A stretch of DNA of 64,000 bases, taken from contig NZ_CP027762.1 of NCBI RefSeq assembly GCF_003852315.1, positions 5,375,501-5,439,500 of the forward strand, written 5' to 3'. This stretch comes from Pseudomonas sp. LBUM920 (GTDB lineage: Bacteria > Pseudomonadota > Gammaproteobacteria > Pseudomonadales > Pseudomonadaceae). How positions within the stretch are numbered: the stretch's first letter is position 1; the number at the start of each line of letters is the position of its first letter. The notes beneath the pieces were generated by a model. It was given only the letters and a program-made list of their open reading frames with translations, did not search any database and was not told the origin of the DNA. Positions 26,193 through 35,348 of this stretch are shown here, piece after piece. Both the position numbers and the translations under genes were made by a program.

Positions 26193-26579
26193 TTAGATCA
26201 AGCCTTTCTTCTGCTTGTAGTCGCGAACGGCCGCCTTGATGGCGTCTTCTGCGAGTACGGAGCAGTGAATTTTCACTGGCGGCAAGGCCAATTCTTCGGC
26301 CAGCTGGGTGTTGCTGATGGTGACAGCCTCATCCAGGGTCTTGCCTTTCATCCACTCGGTCGCGAGGGAGCTTGAGGCAATGGCGGAACCGCAGCCGTAA
26401 GTCTTGAACTTGGCGTCTTCGATAACGCCAGCGTCGTTGACCTTGATCTGCAGGCGCATAACGTCGCCGCACGCCGGAGCGCCGACCATGCCAGTGCCGA
26501 CATCAGGGTCTTCCGCGTTCATCTTGCCGACGTTGCGCGGGTTTTCGTAGTGGTCGATGACCTTTTCGCTGTAAGCCAT
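26193..26579 (-). CDS. iscU: Fe-S cluster scaffold IscU
   Basis: IscU is the scaffold on which new clusters are built with sulfur from IscS. The 128-residue protein has scaffold cysteines Cys37 (GAPACGD), Cys63 (YGCGSA) and Cys106 (KIHCSVL), and the HscA-recognition loop LPPVK at 99-103. Confidence 0.97.
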   Translation of the reverse strand: MAYSEKVIDHYENPRNVGKMNAEDPDVGTGMVGAPACGDVMRLQIKVNDAGVIEDAKFKTYGCGSAIASSSLATEWMKGKTLDEAVTISNTQLAEELALPPVKIHCSVLAEDAIKAAVRDYKQKKGLI

Positions 26580-26678
26580 GGTACTGAATCCTCACTCATC
26601 AGGGCCGCTCTGGAACCCTGTAAAAACGCCTGCGTTTTCCGCCACGTTCCTACAGAGCTTGGGTGGCGGCTTCTATAT

Positions 26679-27893
26679 TTAGTGTGCCGCCCACTCGATC
26701 TTGGAAATGTCGACACCGTCTTTGTACATGTCCCACAGCGGCGACAGAACGCGGAGCTTGTTGACGGCTTCGCAGACTTTCTGCGCGGCGTAGTCGACTT
26801 GCTCTTCGGTGGTGAAACGGCCGAACGTAAAGCGGATCGAGCTGTGTGCCAATTCGTCGTTGCGGCCCAGGGCGCGCAGCACGTACGAAGGCTCAAGCGA
26901 GGCCGAGGTGCAGGCCGAACCGGACGAAACCGCCAGGTCCTTGAGCGCCATGATCAGCGACTCGCCTTCGACGTAGTTGAAGCTCAAATTCAGGTTGTGC
27001 GGTACACGGGCGGTCATGCTGCCGTTGATGTACAGCTCTTCAAGGTTCTCGACCTGCTTGTAGAAGCGATCGCTCAACGCCTTGATGCGCACGTTTTCGG
27101 CAGCCATGTCTTCTTTGGCTACACGGAAGGCTTCACCCATGCCGACGATCTGGTGGGTCGCCAGGGTGCCGGAACGCATGCCGCGCTCGTGACCGCCGCC
27201 GTGCATGGTGGCTTCGATGCGCACGCGAGGCTTGCGGCTCACGTACAGCGCGCCGATGCCTTTAGGACCGTAGGTCTTGTGGGCGGAGAACGACATCAGG
27301 TCGACTTTCAGTTTCGACAGGTCAATGTCGACCTTGCCGGTGGACTGAGCCGCGTCGACATGCAGCAGGATGCCCTTGGAACGGGTCAGCTCGCCGATGG
27401 CCTCAATGTCGTTGATGGTGCCGATTTCGTTGTTCACGTGGATCACGGAAACCAGGATGGTGTCTTCACGCAGCGCGGCTTCGATCATGGCCGGGGTGAC
27501 GATGCCGTCGGTGGTTGGCTCGAGGTAGGTGACCTCAAAACCTTCACGCTCCAGTTGGCGCATGGTGTCGAGGACAGCCTTGTGCTCAATCTTGGTGGTG
27601 ATCAGGTGTTTGCCTTTGGTCGCGTAGAAATGCGCCGCGCCCTTGATTGCCAGGTTGTCGGACTCGGTAGCACCGGAGGTCCAGACGATTTCGCGTGGGT
27701 CGGCGCCCACCAGGTCAGCAACCTGGCGACGAGCATTCTCGACCGCTTCTTCGGCTTTCCAGCCGAACACGTGGGAACGGGAGGCCGGGTTGCCGAAGTT
27801 TCCGTCAACCAGCAGGCATTCGCTCATCTTTTGCGCGACACGCGGATCAACCGGGGTGGTCGCTGAGTAATCAAGGTAAATCGGCAATTTCAT
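26679..27893 (-). CDS. iscS: Cysteine desulfurase IscS
   Basis: This 404-residue group I PLP cysteine desulfurase supplies persulfide sulfur for clusters, tRNA thiolation and cofactors. The PLP lysine is Lys206 (SFSAHKTYGP) and the persulfide cysteine is Cys328 (SSGSACTS). It follows iscR by 50 bp and precedes iscU by 99 bp. Confidence 0.97.
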   Translation of the reverse strand: MKLPIYLDYSATTPVDPRVAQKMSECLLVDGNFGNPASRSHVFGWKAEEAVENARRQVADLVGADPREIVWTSGATESDNLAIKGAAHFYATKGKHLITTKIEHKAVLDTMRQLEREGFEVTYLEPTTDGIVTPAMIEAALREDTILVSVIHVNNEIGTINDIEAIGELTRSKGILLHVDAAQSTGKVDIDLSKLKVDLMSFSAHKTYGPKGIGALYVSRKPRVRIEATMHGGGHERGMRSGTLATHQIVGMGEAFRVAKEDMAAENVRIKALSDRFYKQVENLEELYINGSMTARVPHNLNLSFNYVEGESLIMALKDLAVSSGSACTSASLEPSYVLRALGRNDELAHSSIRFTFGRFTTEEQVDYAAQKVCEAVNKLRVLSPLWDMYKDGVDISKIEWAAH

Positions 27894-27943
27894 GGACTTT
27901 CTCCTAAATCAGGCTGGCTGGCGTGCCGTTAGCTCTGCGGCTG

Positions 27944-28435
27944 TCACTCGACGGCGGACGCTTCGATCTTGTCCAGACGCGGCGCCTTGGTGTTGCAACG
28001 GCGCTGGTCCTGACGCTGGGCTACTTCTTGCACCTCACGGCGAGTCACAAGATCAGCCAAGCTGATACCACTCAAAAACTCATGGATCTGCAGGCTCAAG
28101 TCACACCACAAGTGGTGCGTCAGGCAGGTGTCGCCGGCGTGGCAATCACCCAAACCCTGGCATTTGGTGGCATCGACGGATTCGTTGACCGCGTCAATCA
28201 CCTGGGCTACTTGAATGCCCTGCATGTCGCGGGACAGTTGGTAGCCACCACCCGGCCCACGCACGCTGGAAACCAAGTTGCTACGGCGCAATTTGGCAAA
28301 CAGCTGTTCGAGGTAGGACAGGGAAATGCCTTGGCGCTCGGAGATATCGGCCAGGGACACCGGCCCAGTTTGCGCGTGCAAGGCCAGGTCAAGCATGGCG
28401 GTTACCGCGTATCGGCCTTTTGTAGTCAGTCTCAT
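27944..28435 (-). CDS. iscR: Fe-S-sensing Rrf2 regulator IscR
   Basis: IscR represses isc when it carries a [2Fe-2S] cluster. The 163-residue protein starts at ATG 28435 (MRLTTKGRYAV). The winged HTH covers about 1-75. Cluster ligands Cys92, Cys98, Cys104 and His107 (KCQGLGDC...CLTHH) match the E. coli protein in position. It is the first gene of the complete operon, with two operators upstream, as expected for autorepression. Confidence 0.96.
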   Translation of the reverse strand: MRLTTKGRYAVTAMLDLALHAQTGPVSLADISERQGISLSYLEQLFAKLRRSNLVSSVRGPGGGYQLSRDMQGIQVAQVIDAVNESVDATKCQGLGDCHAGDTCLTHHLWCDLSLQIHEFLSGISLADLVTRREVQEVAQRQDQRRCNTKAPRLDKIEASAVE

Positions 28436-28476
28436 GGACAAGTACCAAGGTGTTTCAGAATGGGAGCAAGTATGCG

Positions 28477-28501
28477 ATTCCCGAGTATTTAAGTCAACTA
28501 T
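28477..28501 (-). promoter_or_regulatory. IscR type 1 operator, proximal
   Basis: On the minus strand this 25-mer reads ATAGTTGACT-TAAATACTC-GGGAAT. It fits the type 1 IscR consensus (ATASYYGACTRWWWYAGTCRRSTAT) at most positions. It lies 41 bp upstream of the iscR start. Confidence 0.7.
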
Positions 28502-28526
28502 AAGACCTAGTACTTTAGTCAGGATT
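28502..28526 (-). promoter_or_regulatory. IscR type 1 operator, distal
   Basis: Directly abutting the proximal site, the minus strand reads AATCCTGACT-AAAGTACTAGG-TCTT. The YYGACTRWW half matches well; the right half is weaker. Tandem sites are known upstream of isc operons. Confidence 0.6.
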
Positions 28527-28622
28527 ACCCGTAAAAAGGGCGCGCGAATCATAGCAGGATGGGGTGGGATCGAACAGCGGGAACAGGGCCCAAGCCTTAT
28601 CTCAAGACCAGTGGAGATCAAA

Positions 28623-28710
28623 TGTGGGAGCTGGCTTGCCCTCGAAAGCGGTGGATCAGCAATGAGAGGGTGGCTGGCAGACCGCTATCGCAGGCAAGCC
28701 AGCTCCCACA
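28623..28710. repeat. REPIN between iscR and cysE
   Basis: TGTGGGAGCTGGCTTGCC (28623 onward) is inverted as GGCAAGCCAGCTCCCACA (ending 28710), with about 50 bp between. It fills most of the otherwise empty stretch 28527-28721. Confidence 0.8.
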
Positions 28711-28721
28711 GGGGACCGCGC

Positions 28722-29507
28722 TCACCCAGCCTTGGTTGTGGCGTGTTCGCTCTTGATCTCAGCGAAGTCTTCTTCGCGCAGCGAAGGCAGATCTTTCGCA
28801 CAATAGCTGCTGCCCAGCTCCTTCAACGCGCCGCACATGCCGTCCAGCTTGCCGTCGACTGCCTGCAAGTGGTCAAGCAATTGCCCAATGGCACGCGCCA
28901 CGGGGTCAGGCATGTCTTCGCTGACGCCGTAAGCATCGAAGCCGATCTTCTCAGCCATGGCCTTGCGCTTGGCTTCCTGCTCGTCGCCGACTTCCGGCTT
29001 GACGATGATCCGCCCAGGAATGCCCACAACGGTGGCGCCAGGCGGCACGGCCTTGGTCACCACAGCATTGGAACCTACTTTGGCACCGGCACCCACCGTA
29101 AAGGGACCGAGCACCTTGGCGCCCGCCCCTACCACCACGCCATCACCCAAAGTCGGGTGGCGCTTGCCTTTATTCCAGGTGGTGCCGCCCAGCGTCACGC
29201 CTTGATACAGGGTCACGTCATCACCGATTTCGGCGGTCTCGCCAATCACGATGCCCATGCCATGGTCGATAAAGAAGCGACGCCCCACCTTGGCACCCGG
29301 GTGAATCTCGATGCCGGTCAACCAGCGGCCGAAGTTCGACACCACGCGCGCCAGCCATTTCCAGCCCATGCCCCACAACGCGCCGGACAGGCGGTGAATC
29401 CAGATCGCGTGCATGCCCGGGTAGCAGGTCAGCACTTCAAAGGCGTTGCGCGCCGCCGGGTCACGGTGGAAAACACTCTGGATATCTTCTCGCAAACGCT
29501 CGAACAT
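28722..29507 (-). CDS. cysE: Serine O-acetyltransferase
   Basis: CysE makes O-acetylserine, the precursor of cysteine. The 261-residue protein has an N-terminal alpha domain followed by left-handed beta-helix hexapeptide repeats (about 65-170, IEIHPGAKVGRRFFIDHGMG with the active-site Asp-His pair). A C-terminal extension past the helix is longer than in some short CysE forms. ATG 29507 has GGAAGG upstream. The gene lies 2 bp after trmJ. Its position beside isc is common in gammaproteobacteria. Confidence 0.94.
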   Translation of the reverse strand: MFERLREDIQSVFHRDPAARNAFEVLTCYPGMHAIWIHRLSGALWGMGWKWLARVVSNFGRWLTGIEIHPGAKVGRRFFIDHGMGIVIGETAEIGDDVTLYQGVTLGGTTWNKGKRHPTLGDGVVVGAGAKVLGPFTVGAGAKVGSNAVVTKAVPPGATVVGIPGRIIVKPEVGDEQEAKRKAMAEKIGFDAYGVSEDMPDPVARAIGQLLDHLQAVDGKLDGMCGALKELGSSYCAKDLPSLREEDFAEIKSEHATTKAG

Positions 29508-29509
29508 TT

Positions 29510-30280
29510 TTAATCCTTCCGCTTAAGCAGCTCGCCACGGGCCGCTTTCTGGGTTTCCGTGAGGATGCCACGCAATATATTCATCTCTGCTCGACTGACC
29601 GAGCTGCGCCCGTACAAGCGACGCAGGCGCGCCATCAAGTGCCGTGGTTTTTCCGGATCGAGGAATTCGATGGCCACCAGGGTTTGCTCCAGGTGCTCAT
29701 AGAATCGCTCCAGCTCATCCATCGTGGCCAGTTCGCCACTCTTGGTCGATGCGACTTCATCCTTTTCTACCTTGCTCGGCTGACCTTCAGCGGCCAGCCA
29801 GGCCATGCGCACTTCATAACTCAATACCTGCACCGCCGCCCCGAGGTTCAGCGAACTGAATTCAGGGTCTGATGGAATGTGCACGTGGTAATGACATCGC
29901 TGCAGCTCTTCATTGGTGAGGCCGGAGTCTTCACGGCCGAATACCAAGGCGATTTCTGCGCCGCCGGCAGCTTCTTCCACTACTTTGGTGCCGCACTCGC
30001 GCGGATCCAGCAGCGGCCAGGGGATGCGGCGGTCGCGGGCGCTGGTGCCGAGCACCAGGTTGCAGCCGACCAAGGCGTCTTCCAGCGTGGCGACGATCTG
30101 GGCTTTTTCGAGGATGTCATTGGCGCCGGATGCACGGGCATCGGCCTCGTGGTGCGGGAACACGCGCGGCTCGACCAGCACCAGGCGCGTCAGCCCCATG
30201 TTTTTCATGGCTCGCGCCACCCCGCCGATGTTGCCGGGATGACTGGTATTGACCAAAACGACACGAATGTTTTGCAGCAA
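29510..30280 (-). CDS. trmJ: tRNA (cytidine/uridine-2'-O-)-methyltransferase TrmJ
   Basis: TrmJ is a SPOUT methyltransferase that 2'-O-methylates position 32 of several tRNAs. The 256-residue protein has the family opening RVVLVNTSHPGNIGGVARAM and the SAM-binding knot near VFGREDSGLTNEEL. The start codon is TTG at 30280 (translated LLQN/MLQN); no ATG fits, and the Shine-Dalgarno sequence is weak, so expression is probably low. The start faces suhB on the other strand. Confidence 0.93.
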   Translation of the reverse strand: MLQNIRVVLVNTSHPGNIGGVARAMKNMGLTRLVLVEPRVFPHHEADARASGANDILEKAQIVATLEDALVGCNLVLGTSARDRRIPWPLLDPRECGTKVVEEAAGGAEIALVFGREDSGLTNEELQRCHYHVHIPSDPEFSSLNLGAAVQVLSYEVRMAWLAAEGQPSKVEKDEVASTKSGELATMDELERFYEHLEQTLVAIEFLDPEKPRHLMARLRRLYGRSSVSRAEMNILRGILTETQKAARGELLKRKD

Positions 30281-30361
30281 GGGAGGCGCTCTCGGACACG
30301 GGAAAGGGGAGCAAATCTTACAGAACAGCCTAAGGTTATGCCATGAAAGCTAACGTCGTCC

Positions 30362-30389
30362 TTCACCTGAAGAAAGTTTCTGCTAGAAT
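30362..30389 (+). promoter_or_regulatory. Possible suhB promoter
   Basis: TAGAAT (30384-30389) is a good -10 box within TGCTAGAATG, an extended -10. The -35 box TTCACC, 16 bp upstream, is weak. The promoter lies 36 bp before the suhB start. Confidence 0.45.
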
Positions 30390-30425
30390 GCCCGGCTTTC
30401 TTTAACAACCTTAGGTGACACATCC

Positions 30426-31241
30426 ATGCAGCCCATGCTGAATATCGCGCTGCGCGCCGCCCGCAGCGCCAGTGAATTGATCTTCCGCTCCATCGAGCGC
30501 CTGGATACCATCAAGGTCGACGAAAAAGACGCCAAGGATTATGTGTCCGAGGTGGATCGCGCCGCCGAACAGAAAATCATCGACGCTCTGCGCAAGGCCT
30601 ACCCTACCCACGGCATCCTCGGCGAAGAAACCGGTTTGCACAAAGGCAGCGGCGAAGGCGAAGACTACCTGTGGATCATCGACCCACTGGATGGCACCAC
30701 CAACTTCCTGCGCGGCATTCCACACTTTGCCGTGAGCATTGCCTGCAAATACCGCGGCCGCCTGGAACACGCAGTGGTTCTGGACCCGGTTCGCCAGGAA
30801 GAATTCACCGCCAGCCGCGGCCGTGGCGCCCAGTTGAATGGTCGCCGTCTGCGTGTCAGCGGTCGCACCAGCCTGGACGGCGCCCTGCTGGGCACGGGCT
30901 TCCCGTTCCGTGACGACCAGATGGACAACCTGGAAAACTACCTGGGCATGTTCCGCGCCCTGGTTGGCCAGACCGCCGGTATCCGTCGCGCTGGCGCAGC
31001 CAGCCTGGACCTGGCCTATGTAGCTGCCGGTCGTTTTGATGCGTTCTGGGAGTCGGGCCTGTCCGAGTGGGACATGGCCGCGGGCGCCCTGCTGATTCAA
31101 GAAGCTGGCGGTTTGGTGAGCGACTTCACTGGCGGCCACGACTTCCTTGAGAAAGGCCACGTCGTTGCCGGTAACACCAAGTGCTTCAAGGCAGTACTGA
31201 CGGCGATCCAGCCGCACCTGCCGGCTTCGCTGAAGCGCTAA
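30426..31241 (+). CDS. suhB: Inositol-1-monophosphatase / Nus-factor SuhB
   Basis: This 271-residue member of the FIG/IMPase family has metal-binding GEET-like (GEETGLHKG), DPLDGTTNF and WDMAAGALLI motifs. In E. coli and P. aeruginosa SuhB also acts in rRNA antitermination and in virulence regulation, which is likely its main role. ATG 30426 follows the possible promoter. It is monocistronic, ending at a strong terminator. Confidence 0.95.
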   Translation: MQPMLNIALRAARSASELIFRSIERLDTIKVDEKDAKDYVSEVDRAAEQKIIDALRKAYPTHGILGEETGLHKGSGEGEDYLWIIDPLDGTTNFLRGIPHFAVSIACKYRGRLEHAVVLDPVRQEEFTASRGRGAQLNGRRLRVSGRTSLDGALLGTGFPFRDDQMDNLENYLGMFRALVGQTAGIRRAGAASLDLAYVAAGRFDAFWESGLSEWDMAAGALLIQEAGGLVSDFTGGHDFLEKGHVVAGNTKCFKAVLTAIQPHLPASLKR

Positions 31242-31253
31242 GCGAGCGAGCAC

Positions 31254-31282
31254 AAAAAAGCACCCCGAGGGGTGCTTTTTTT
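31254..31282. terminator. suhB terminator (bidirectional)
   Basis: AGCACCCC / GGGGTGCT with a 2-nt loop is flanked by a six-A run and a seven-T run. Confidence 0.88.
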
Positions 31283-31332
31283 ATGCCTTTGATTTGGGCG
31301 ATATGGCAATTCCAGCGTCAACCCATACCCAA

Positions 31333-31421
31333 TGTGGGAGCGGGCTTGCTCGCGAAAGCGGTAGCCAGTCAATAAATCTGTTGATTGACACTCCGCGTTC
31401 GCGAGCAAGCCCGCTCCCACA
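31333..31421. repeat. REPIN between suhB and the glycine-zipper gene
   Basis: TGTGGGAGCGGGCTTGCTCG (31333 onward) is inverted as CGAGCAAGCCCGCTCCCACA (ending 31421), with 24-bp perfect arms, between two converging genes. Confidence 0.9.
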
Positions 31422-31445
31422 TTTTGAACCGCGCTCGGCCTGGAA

Positions 31446-31988
31446 TTACTGCTGGTTTTGACCCAGGACCAAACGACCTTCTTTATCCACTGGAATCTGG
31501 CCACCTGGATCACGGTCCATGCGCACCGAACCTTCTTTGCCATCCAGGGTGTACCGCACGTCATAGCCGACAACCTTGTCGCTGATGTCGTTGACGGTGT
31601 TACAACGGGTTTGTGTGGTGGTGTAGGTATCGCGGTTCTGCATGCCTTCCTGAACCTTGTTACCGGCGTAACCTCCACCCACCGCACCGGCTACAGTCGC
31701 CAGCTTCTTGCCATTACCGCCACCGACCTGGTTGCCCAACAGGCCACCGGCCAGCGCGCCAACCACGGTGCCGACGATTTGATGTTGATCCTGCACCGGC
31801 TTCTGCCGGGTTACGGCGACGTCCTTGCAGACCTCGCGCGGGGTTTTAATCTGGGTCTTCACCGGCTGCACCGCCAGCACTTGCGCATACTCAGGGCCGC
31901 TTTTTACCAGGCTGTAGGTGGCAACAGCACCCCCGGCAGTCACACCGACAGCACCCAATACCGCACCAACCAGCAACGACTTGTTCAC
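31446..31988 (-). CDS. Glycine-zipper 2TM-domain envelope protein
   Basis: The 180-residue protein has an N-terminal hydrophobic segment (LLVGAVLGAVGVTAGGAVATY) and a central glycine-zipper (about 72-112, IVGTVVGALAGGLLGNQVGGG) as in SlyB/17-kDa-antigen proteins, which insert in the envelope. A beta-rich tail follows. The start is GTG 31988 with a perfect AGGAGG five bases upstream. No lipobox is seen. The function is unknown beyond an envelope location; it is next to but not coupled with secDF. Confidence 0.82.
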   Translation of the reverse strand: MNKSLLVGAVLGAVGVTAGGAVATYSLVKSGPEYAQVLAVQPVKTQIKTPREVCKDVAVTRQKPVQDQHQIVGTVVGALAGGLLGNQVGGGNGKKLATVAGAVGGGYAGNKVQEGMQNRDTYTTTQTRCNTVNDISDKVVGYDVRYTLDGKEGSVRMDRDPGGQIPVDKEGRLVLGQNQQ

Positions 31989-32048
31989 GTGAACCTCCTG
32001 ACCATCACAAACGGACCGAAACGTCCGCGCTATACCCAGCCTTGGAGC

Positions 32049-32080
32049 AAAAAAAAAGGCGCGAGTTCAATACTCGCGCC
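32049..32080 (-). terminator. secF (queA-tgt-yajC-secDF) terminator
   Basis: A 9-bp perfect stem GGCGCGAGT / ACTCGCGCC with a 5-nt loop is followed on the minus strand by nine T residues, 31 bp after the secF stop. Confidence 0.88.
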
Positions 32081-32111
32081 TTCTTTGTAACAGCGTGTCA
32101 ACAAGCGCCCG

Positions 32112-33026
32112 TCAAGGGCGGTCGTCGACCTCCTTGCCGGTAGCGGCAGGAGGGATCAAGTCTTCACTGTTGAGGTTCAGCCAGATCAGCACCACGTTGG
32201 CGATGTAGATCGACGAGTAGGTACCCGCCAGAACGCCGATAAACAGCGCCAGGGAGAAGCCCCACAGGTTGTCGCCACCGAAGATCATCAACGCAGCAAT
32301 CGCCAGCAACGTGGAGATCGATGTCGCCATGGTCCGCAGCAGGGTCTGGGTCGTCGAGACGTTGATGTTCTCGATCAGCGACGCCTTGCGCAGTACGCGA
32401 AAGTTTTCACGCACCCGGTCGAATACCACGATGGTGTCGTTGAGCGAGTAACCAATGATCGCCAGCACCGCCGCCAACACCGTCAGGTCGAAGGTGATCT
32501 GAAAGTACGCGAGGATACCCACGGTCACGATCACGTCGTGGATCAGCGACACAATCGCGCCGACGCCGAACTTCCACTGAAAGCGGAACGCCAGGTAGAT
32601 CATGATGCCGACCAGCGCCATCAGCATGCCGAGGCCGCCCTGGTCGCGCAGCTCTTCACCCACCTGCGGGCCTACGAACTCAACGCGCTTGACCGACGCC
32701 GGGTTGTCGCCGCCGACCTTCTGCAAGGCTTCGGCTACCTGGTGACCCAGTTGCGGGTCTTCACCTGGCATACGCACCAGCAGGTCGGTGGTCGCACCAA
32801 AGCTCTGCACGATGGCTTCGTGATAGCCGGCCTTGACCAGCTCGTTGCGCACCAGGGTAACGTCGGCCGGCTTCTCGTAGGTCAGCTCGATGAGCGTACC
32901 GCCGGTGAAGTCCAGACCGTAGTTCAGGCCCTTATGGAACCAGCTGAACAGCGCCAGAACGGTAAGGAGCACAGTGACGCCGAACGCAATGTTGCGAACG
33001 CCCATGAAGTTGATTGTACGTAACAT
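32112..33026 (-). CDS. secF: Protein translocase subunit SecF
   Basis: This 304-residue inner-membrane protein has six expected transmembrane helices, with a large first periplasmic loop (about 40-130) and the RND-type signature GYSLNDTIVVFDRVREN. With SecD it uses the proton gradient to help complete Sec export. It follows secD by 9 bp. Confidence 0.96.
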   Translation of the reverse strand: MLRTINFMGVRNIAFGVTVLLTVLALFSWFHKGLNYGLDFTGGTLIELTYEKPADVTLVRNELVKAGYHEAIVQSFGATTDLLVRMPGEDPQLGHQVAEALQKVGGDNPASVKRVEFVGPQVGEELRDQGGLGMLMALVGIMIYLAFRFQWKFGVGAIVSLIHDVIVTVGILAYFQITFDLTVLAAVLAIIGYSLNDTIVVFDRVRENFRVLRKASLIENINVSTTQTLLRTMATSISTLLAIAALMIFGGDNLWGFSLALFIGVLAGTYSSIYIANVVLIWLNLNSEDLIPPAATGKEVDDRP

Positions 33027-33035
33027 GGCAGCCCC

Positions 33036-34904
33036 TTAAATCCACAACTTCTTGAAGTCACGCCCGCCAAAGATCAGGTTGACCATTGCGCGGGTCACCA
33101 TGATGGCCGTGAACATCGAGGTAAAGATACCGAGGGACATGGTGACCGCAAAACCTTTGACCGGGCCGGTGCCCATGGCAAAGAGAATCCCGCCGACCAG
33201 CAAAGTGGTCAAGTTGGAGTCGAGAATCGCGGTAAATGCCCGGCCGAAGCCTTCGTTGATTGCACGTTGTACGGTCATGCCCGCCGCGATCTCTTCACGA
33301 ATCCGCGAGAAGATCAGTACGTTGGCGTCTACCGCCATACCCATGGTGAGTACGATACCGGCGATGCCTGGCAGGGTCAGTGTAGCGCCCAGCAGCGACA
33401 TCAGCGCCAGCAGCATGACCATGTTGCCCGCCAGGGCCACGGTGGCGATGATGCCGAAGAAGCGGTAGATGGCGATGATGAACAGCGACACGAACAGCAT
33501 GCCCCACAAGGCTGCGTCGATACCCTTGGTGATGTTGTCAGCACCCAGGCTCGGGCCAATGGTGCGCTCTTCAGCGAAGTACATCGGCGCCGCCAGGCCA
33601 CCGGCACGCAGCAGCAGTGCCAGCTCGGACGATTCGCCCTGGCCGTTCAGGCCCGTGATGCGGAATTGAGCACCCAGCGGCGACTGGATGGTCGCCAGGC
33701 TGATGATCTTCTTCTCTTCCTTGAAGGTCTGCACCGGCACGTCTTTCTCGACGCCGTTGACCACTTGCTTGGTGTAGGTGGTGATCGGGCGCTGCTCGAT
33801 GAAGATCACCGCCATGCTGCGACCAACGTTGCTGCGCGTGGCGCGGCTCATCAATTCGCCGCCGTGACCATCCAGACGAATGTTCACTTCAGGCGTGCCG
33901 TGCTCGCCAAAACCTGCCTTGGCGTCGGTGACCTGGTCGCCGGTGATGATCAAGCCACGCTCGATCAACGCTGGAGGACGGTTACCTTCACGGAACTCGA
34001 ATTCTTCGGCAGTCGCGCGAGAAGCACCCGGCTCAGCAGCCAGACGGAACTCCAGGTTGGCGGTCTTACCCAGGATACGCTTGGCTTCAGCAGTGTCCTG
34101 CACGCCCGGCAGCTCAACCACAATGCGGTTGGCGCCTTGACGCTGAACAATCGGCTCAGCCACACCCAGCTCGTTGACGCGGTTACGTACCGTGGTCAAG
34201 TTCTGCTTGATGGAGTATTCGCGGATTTCCGCCAGCTTGGCTGGGGTCATCGCCAGACGCAGTACAGGTTGACCATTGAGGTCGGCCGGCACGATGTCAA
34301 AATCGTTGAAGTTCTTGCGGATCAGCGCACGGGCCTGTTCGCGGGACGCTTCGTCAGAGAAGCCCAGCTGAATGGCACCGTTGAGCTGCGGCAGGCTGCG
34401 ATAACGCAACTTCTCTTTGCGCAGCAGGCTCTTCACATCGCCTTCGTAGACTTTCAGGCGTGCGTCGAGGGCTTTGTCCATGTCGACTTCCAACAGGAAG
34501 TGCACACCACCGGACAAGTCCAGACCCAGCTTCATCGGGTGCGCGCCAATGCTGCGCAGCCATTTTGGCGTGGTCTGTGCCAGGTTCAGCGCGACAACAT
34601 AGTCGTCACCCATGACCTTGCGCACAACGTCTTTGGCCGGTAATTGGTCTTCTGCCTTGGTCAGGCGCAACAAGCCGCCCTTCGCATCAGCCGCCAATGT
34701 TGCCGCTTTAACCTGAATGCCCGCGTCGGTGAGCGCTTTGCTCGCGCGTTCCAGGTCAGCCTGATTGACTTGCAGCGAAGTGCTGGCGCCCGTGATCTGG
34801 ATCGCAGGGTCATCAGGATAAAGATTGGGAGCGGAATAAATAAAACCGATCGCCAGCACCGCCAGGATCAGTACGTATTTCCACAGAGGGTATTTGTTCA
34901 GCAT
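33036..34904 (-). CDS. secD: Protein translocase subunit SecD
   Basis: The 622-residue partner of SecF starts at ATG 34904 (MLNKYPLWKYVLILA); GTG 34907 directly before it is an alternative. It has TM1 near residues 7-24, a large periplasmic P1 domain (about 30-440), and five C-terminal helices with the GIAGIVLTMGMAVDANVLIFSRIREE motif. Confidence 0.96.
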   Translation of the reverse strand: MLNKYPLWKYVLILAVLAIGFIYSAPNLYPDDPAIQITGASTSLQVNQADLERASKALTDAGIQVKAATLAADAKGGLLRLTKAEDQLPAKDVVRKVMGDDYVVALNLAQTTPKWLRSIGAHPMKLGLDLSGGVHFLLEVDMDKALDARLKVYEGDVKSLLRKEKLRYRSLPQLNGAIQLGFSDEASREQARALIRKNFNDFDIVPADLNGQPVLRLAMTPAKLAEIREYSIKQNLTTVRNRVNELGVAEPIVQRQGANRIVVELPGVQDTAEAKRILGKTANLEFRLAAEPGASRATAEEFEFREGNRPPALIERGLIITGDQVTDAKAGFGEHGTPEVNIRLDGHGGELMSRATRSNVGRSMAVIFIEQRPITTYTKQVVNGVEKDVPVQTFKEEKKIISLATIQSPLGAQFRITGLNGQGESSELALLLRAGGLAAPMYFAEERTIGPSLGADNITKGIDAALWGMLFVSLFIIAIYRFFGIIATVALAGNMVMLLALMSLLGATLTLPGIAGIVLTMGMAVDANVLIFSRIREEIAAGMTVQRAINEGFGRAFTAILDSNLTTLLVGGILFAMGTGPVKGFAVTMSLGIFTSMFTAIMVTRAMVNLIFGGRDFKKLWI

Positions 34905-34966
34905 CACGCCGCCCGCTTATAACGCGGGGCGCCTTGCGCGCCCCGTCGATTGGTAAAGGTTGTTAC

Positions 34967-35305
34967 TCAGATCGCTTTGAGCGTGCCTTTTGGCAACGTG
35001 GCGGCGATGGCGCCCTTCTGGAACTTCATTTCTACGGTGTCGGAGACTTCCAGAACCACGAAAGCATCGGAAACCTTGGTGATCTTGCCGGCGATGCCGC
35101 CAGTGGTCACAACTTCGTCGCCTTTTTGCAGGCTGCCCAGCAGGTTTTTCTGCTCTTTGGCGCGCTTGGCCTGTGGACGCCAGATCATCAGGTAGAAAAT
35201 AACCAGGAAGCCGACCAGGAAAATCCACTCAAAACCACCGCCCATAGGGCCGGCAGCGGCAGGCGCAGCGGCGTCAGCCATGGCATTAGAGATAAAAAAG
35301 CTCAT
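34967..35305 (-). CDS. yajC: Sec translocon accessory protein YajC
   Basis: This 112-residue single-span protein (helix about 26-44, WIFLVGFLVIFYLMIWRPQ) has the conserved cytosolic PQAKRAKEQKNLLGSLQKGD segment. It forms a SecDF-YajC complex. It lies in the order tgt-yajC-secD. Confidence 0.94.
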   Translation of the reverse strand: MSFFISNAMADAAAPAAAGPMGGGFEWIFLVGFLVIFYLMIWRPQAKRAKEQKNLLGSLQKGDEVVTTGGIAGKITKVSDAFVVLEVSDTVEMKFQKGAIAATLPKGTLKAI

Positions 35306-35348
35306 TTAGCACTCCAGTTGCAAATAGTGAATCTTAGGGTCGGAAAAC

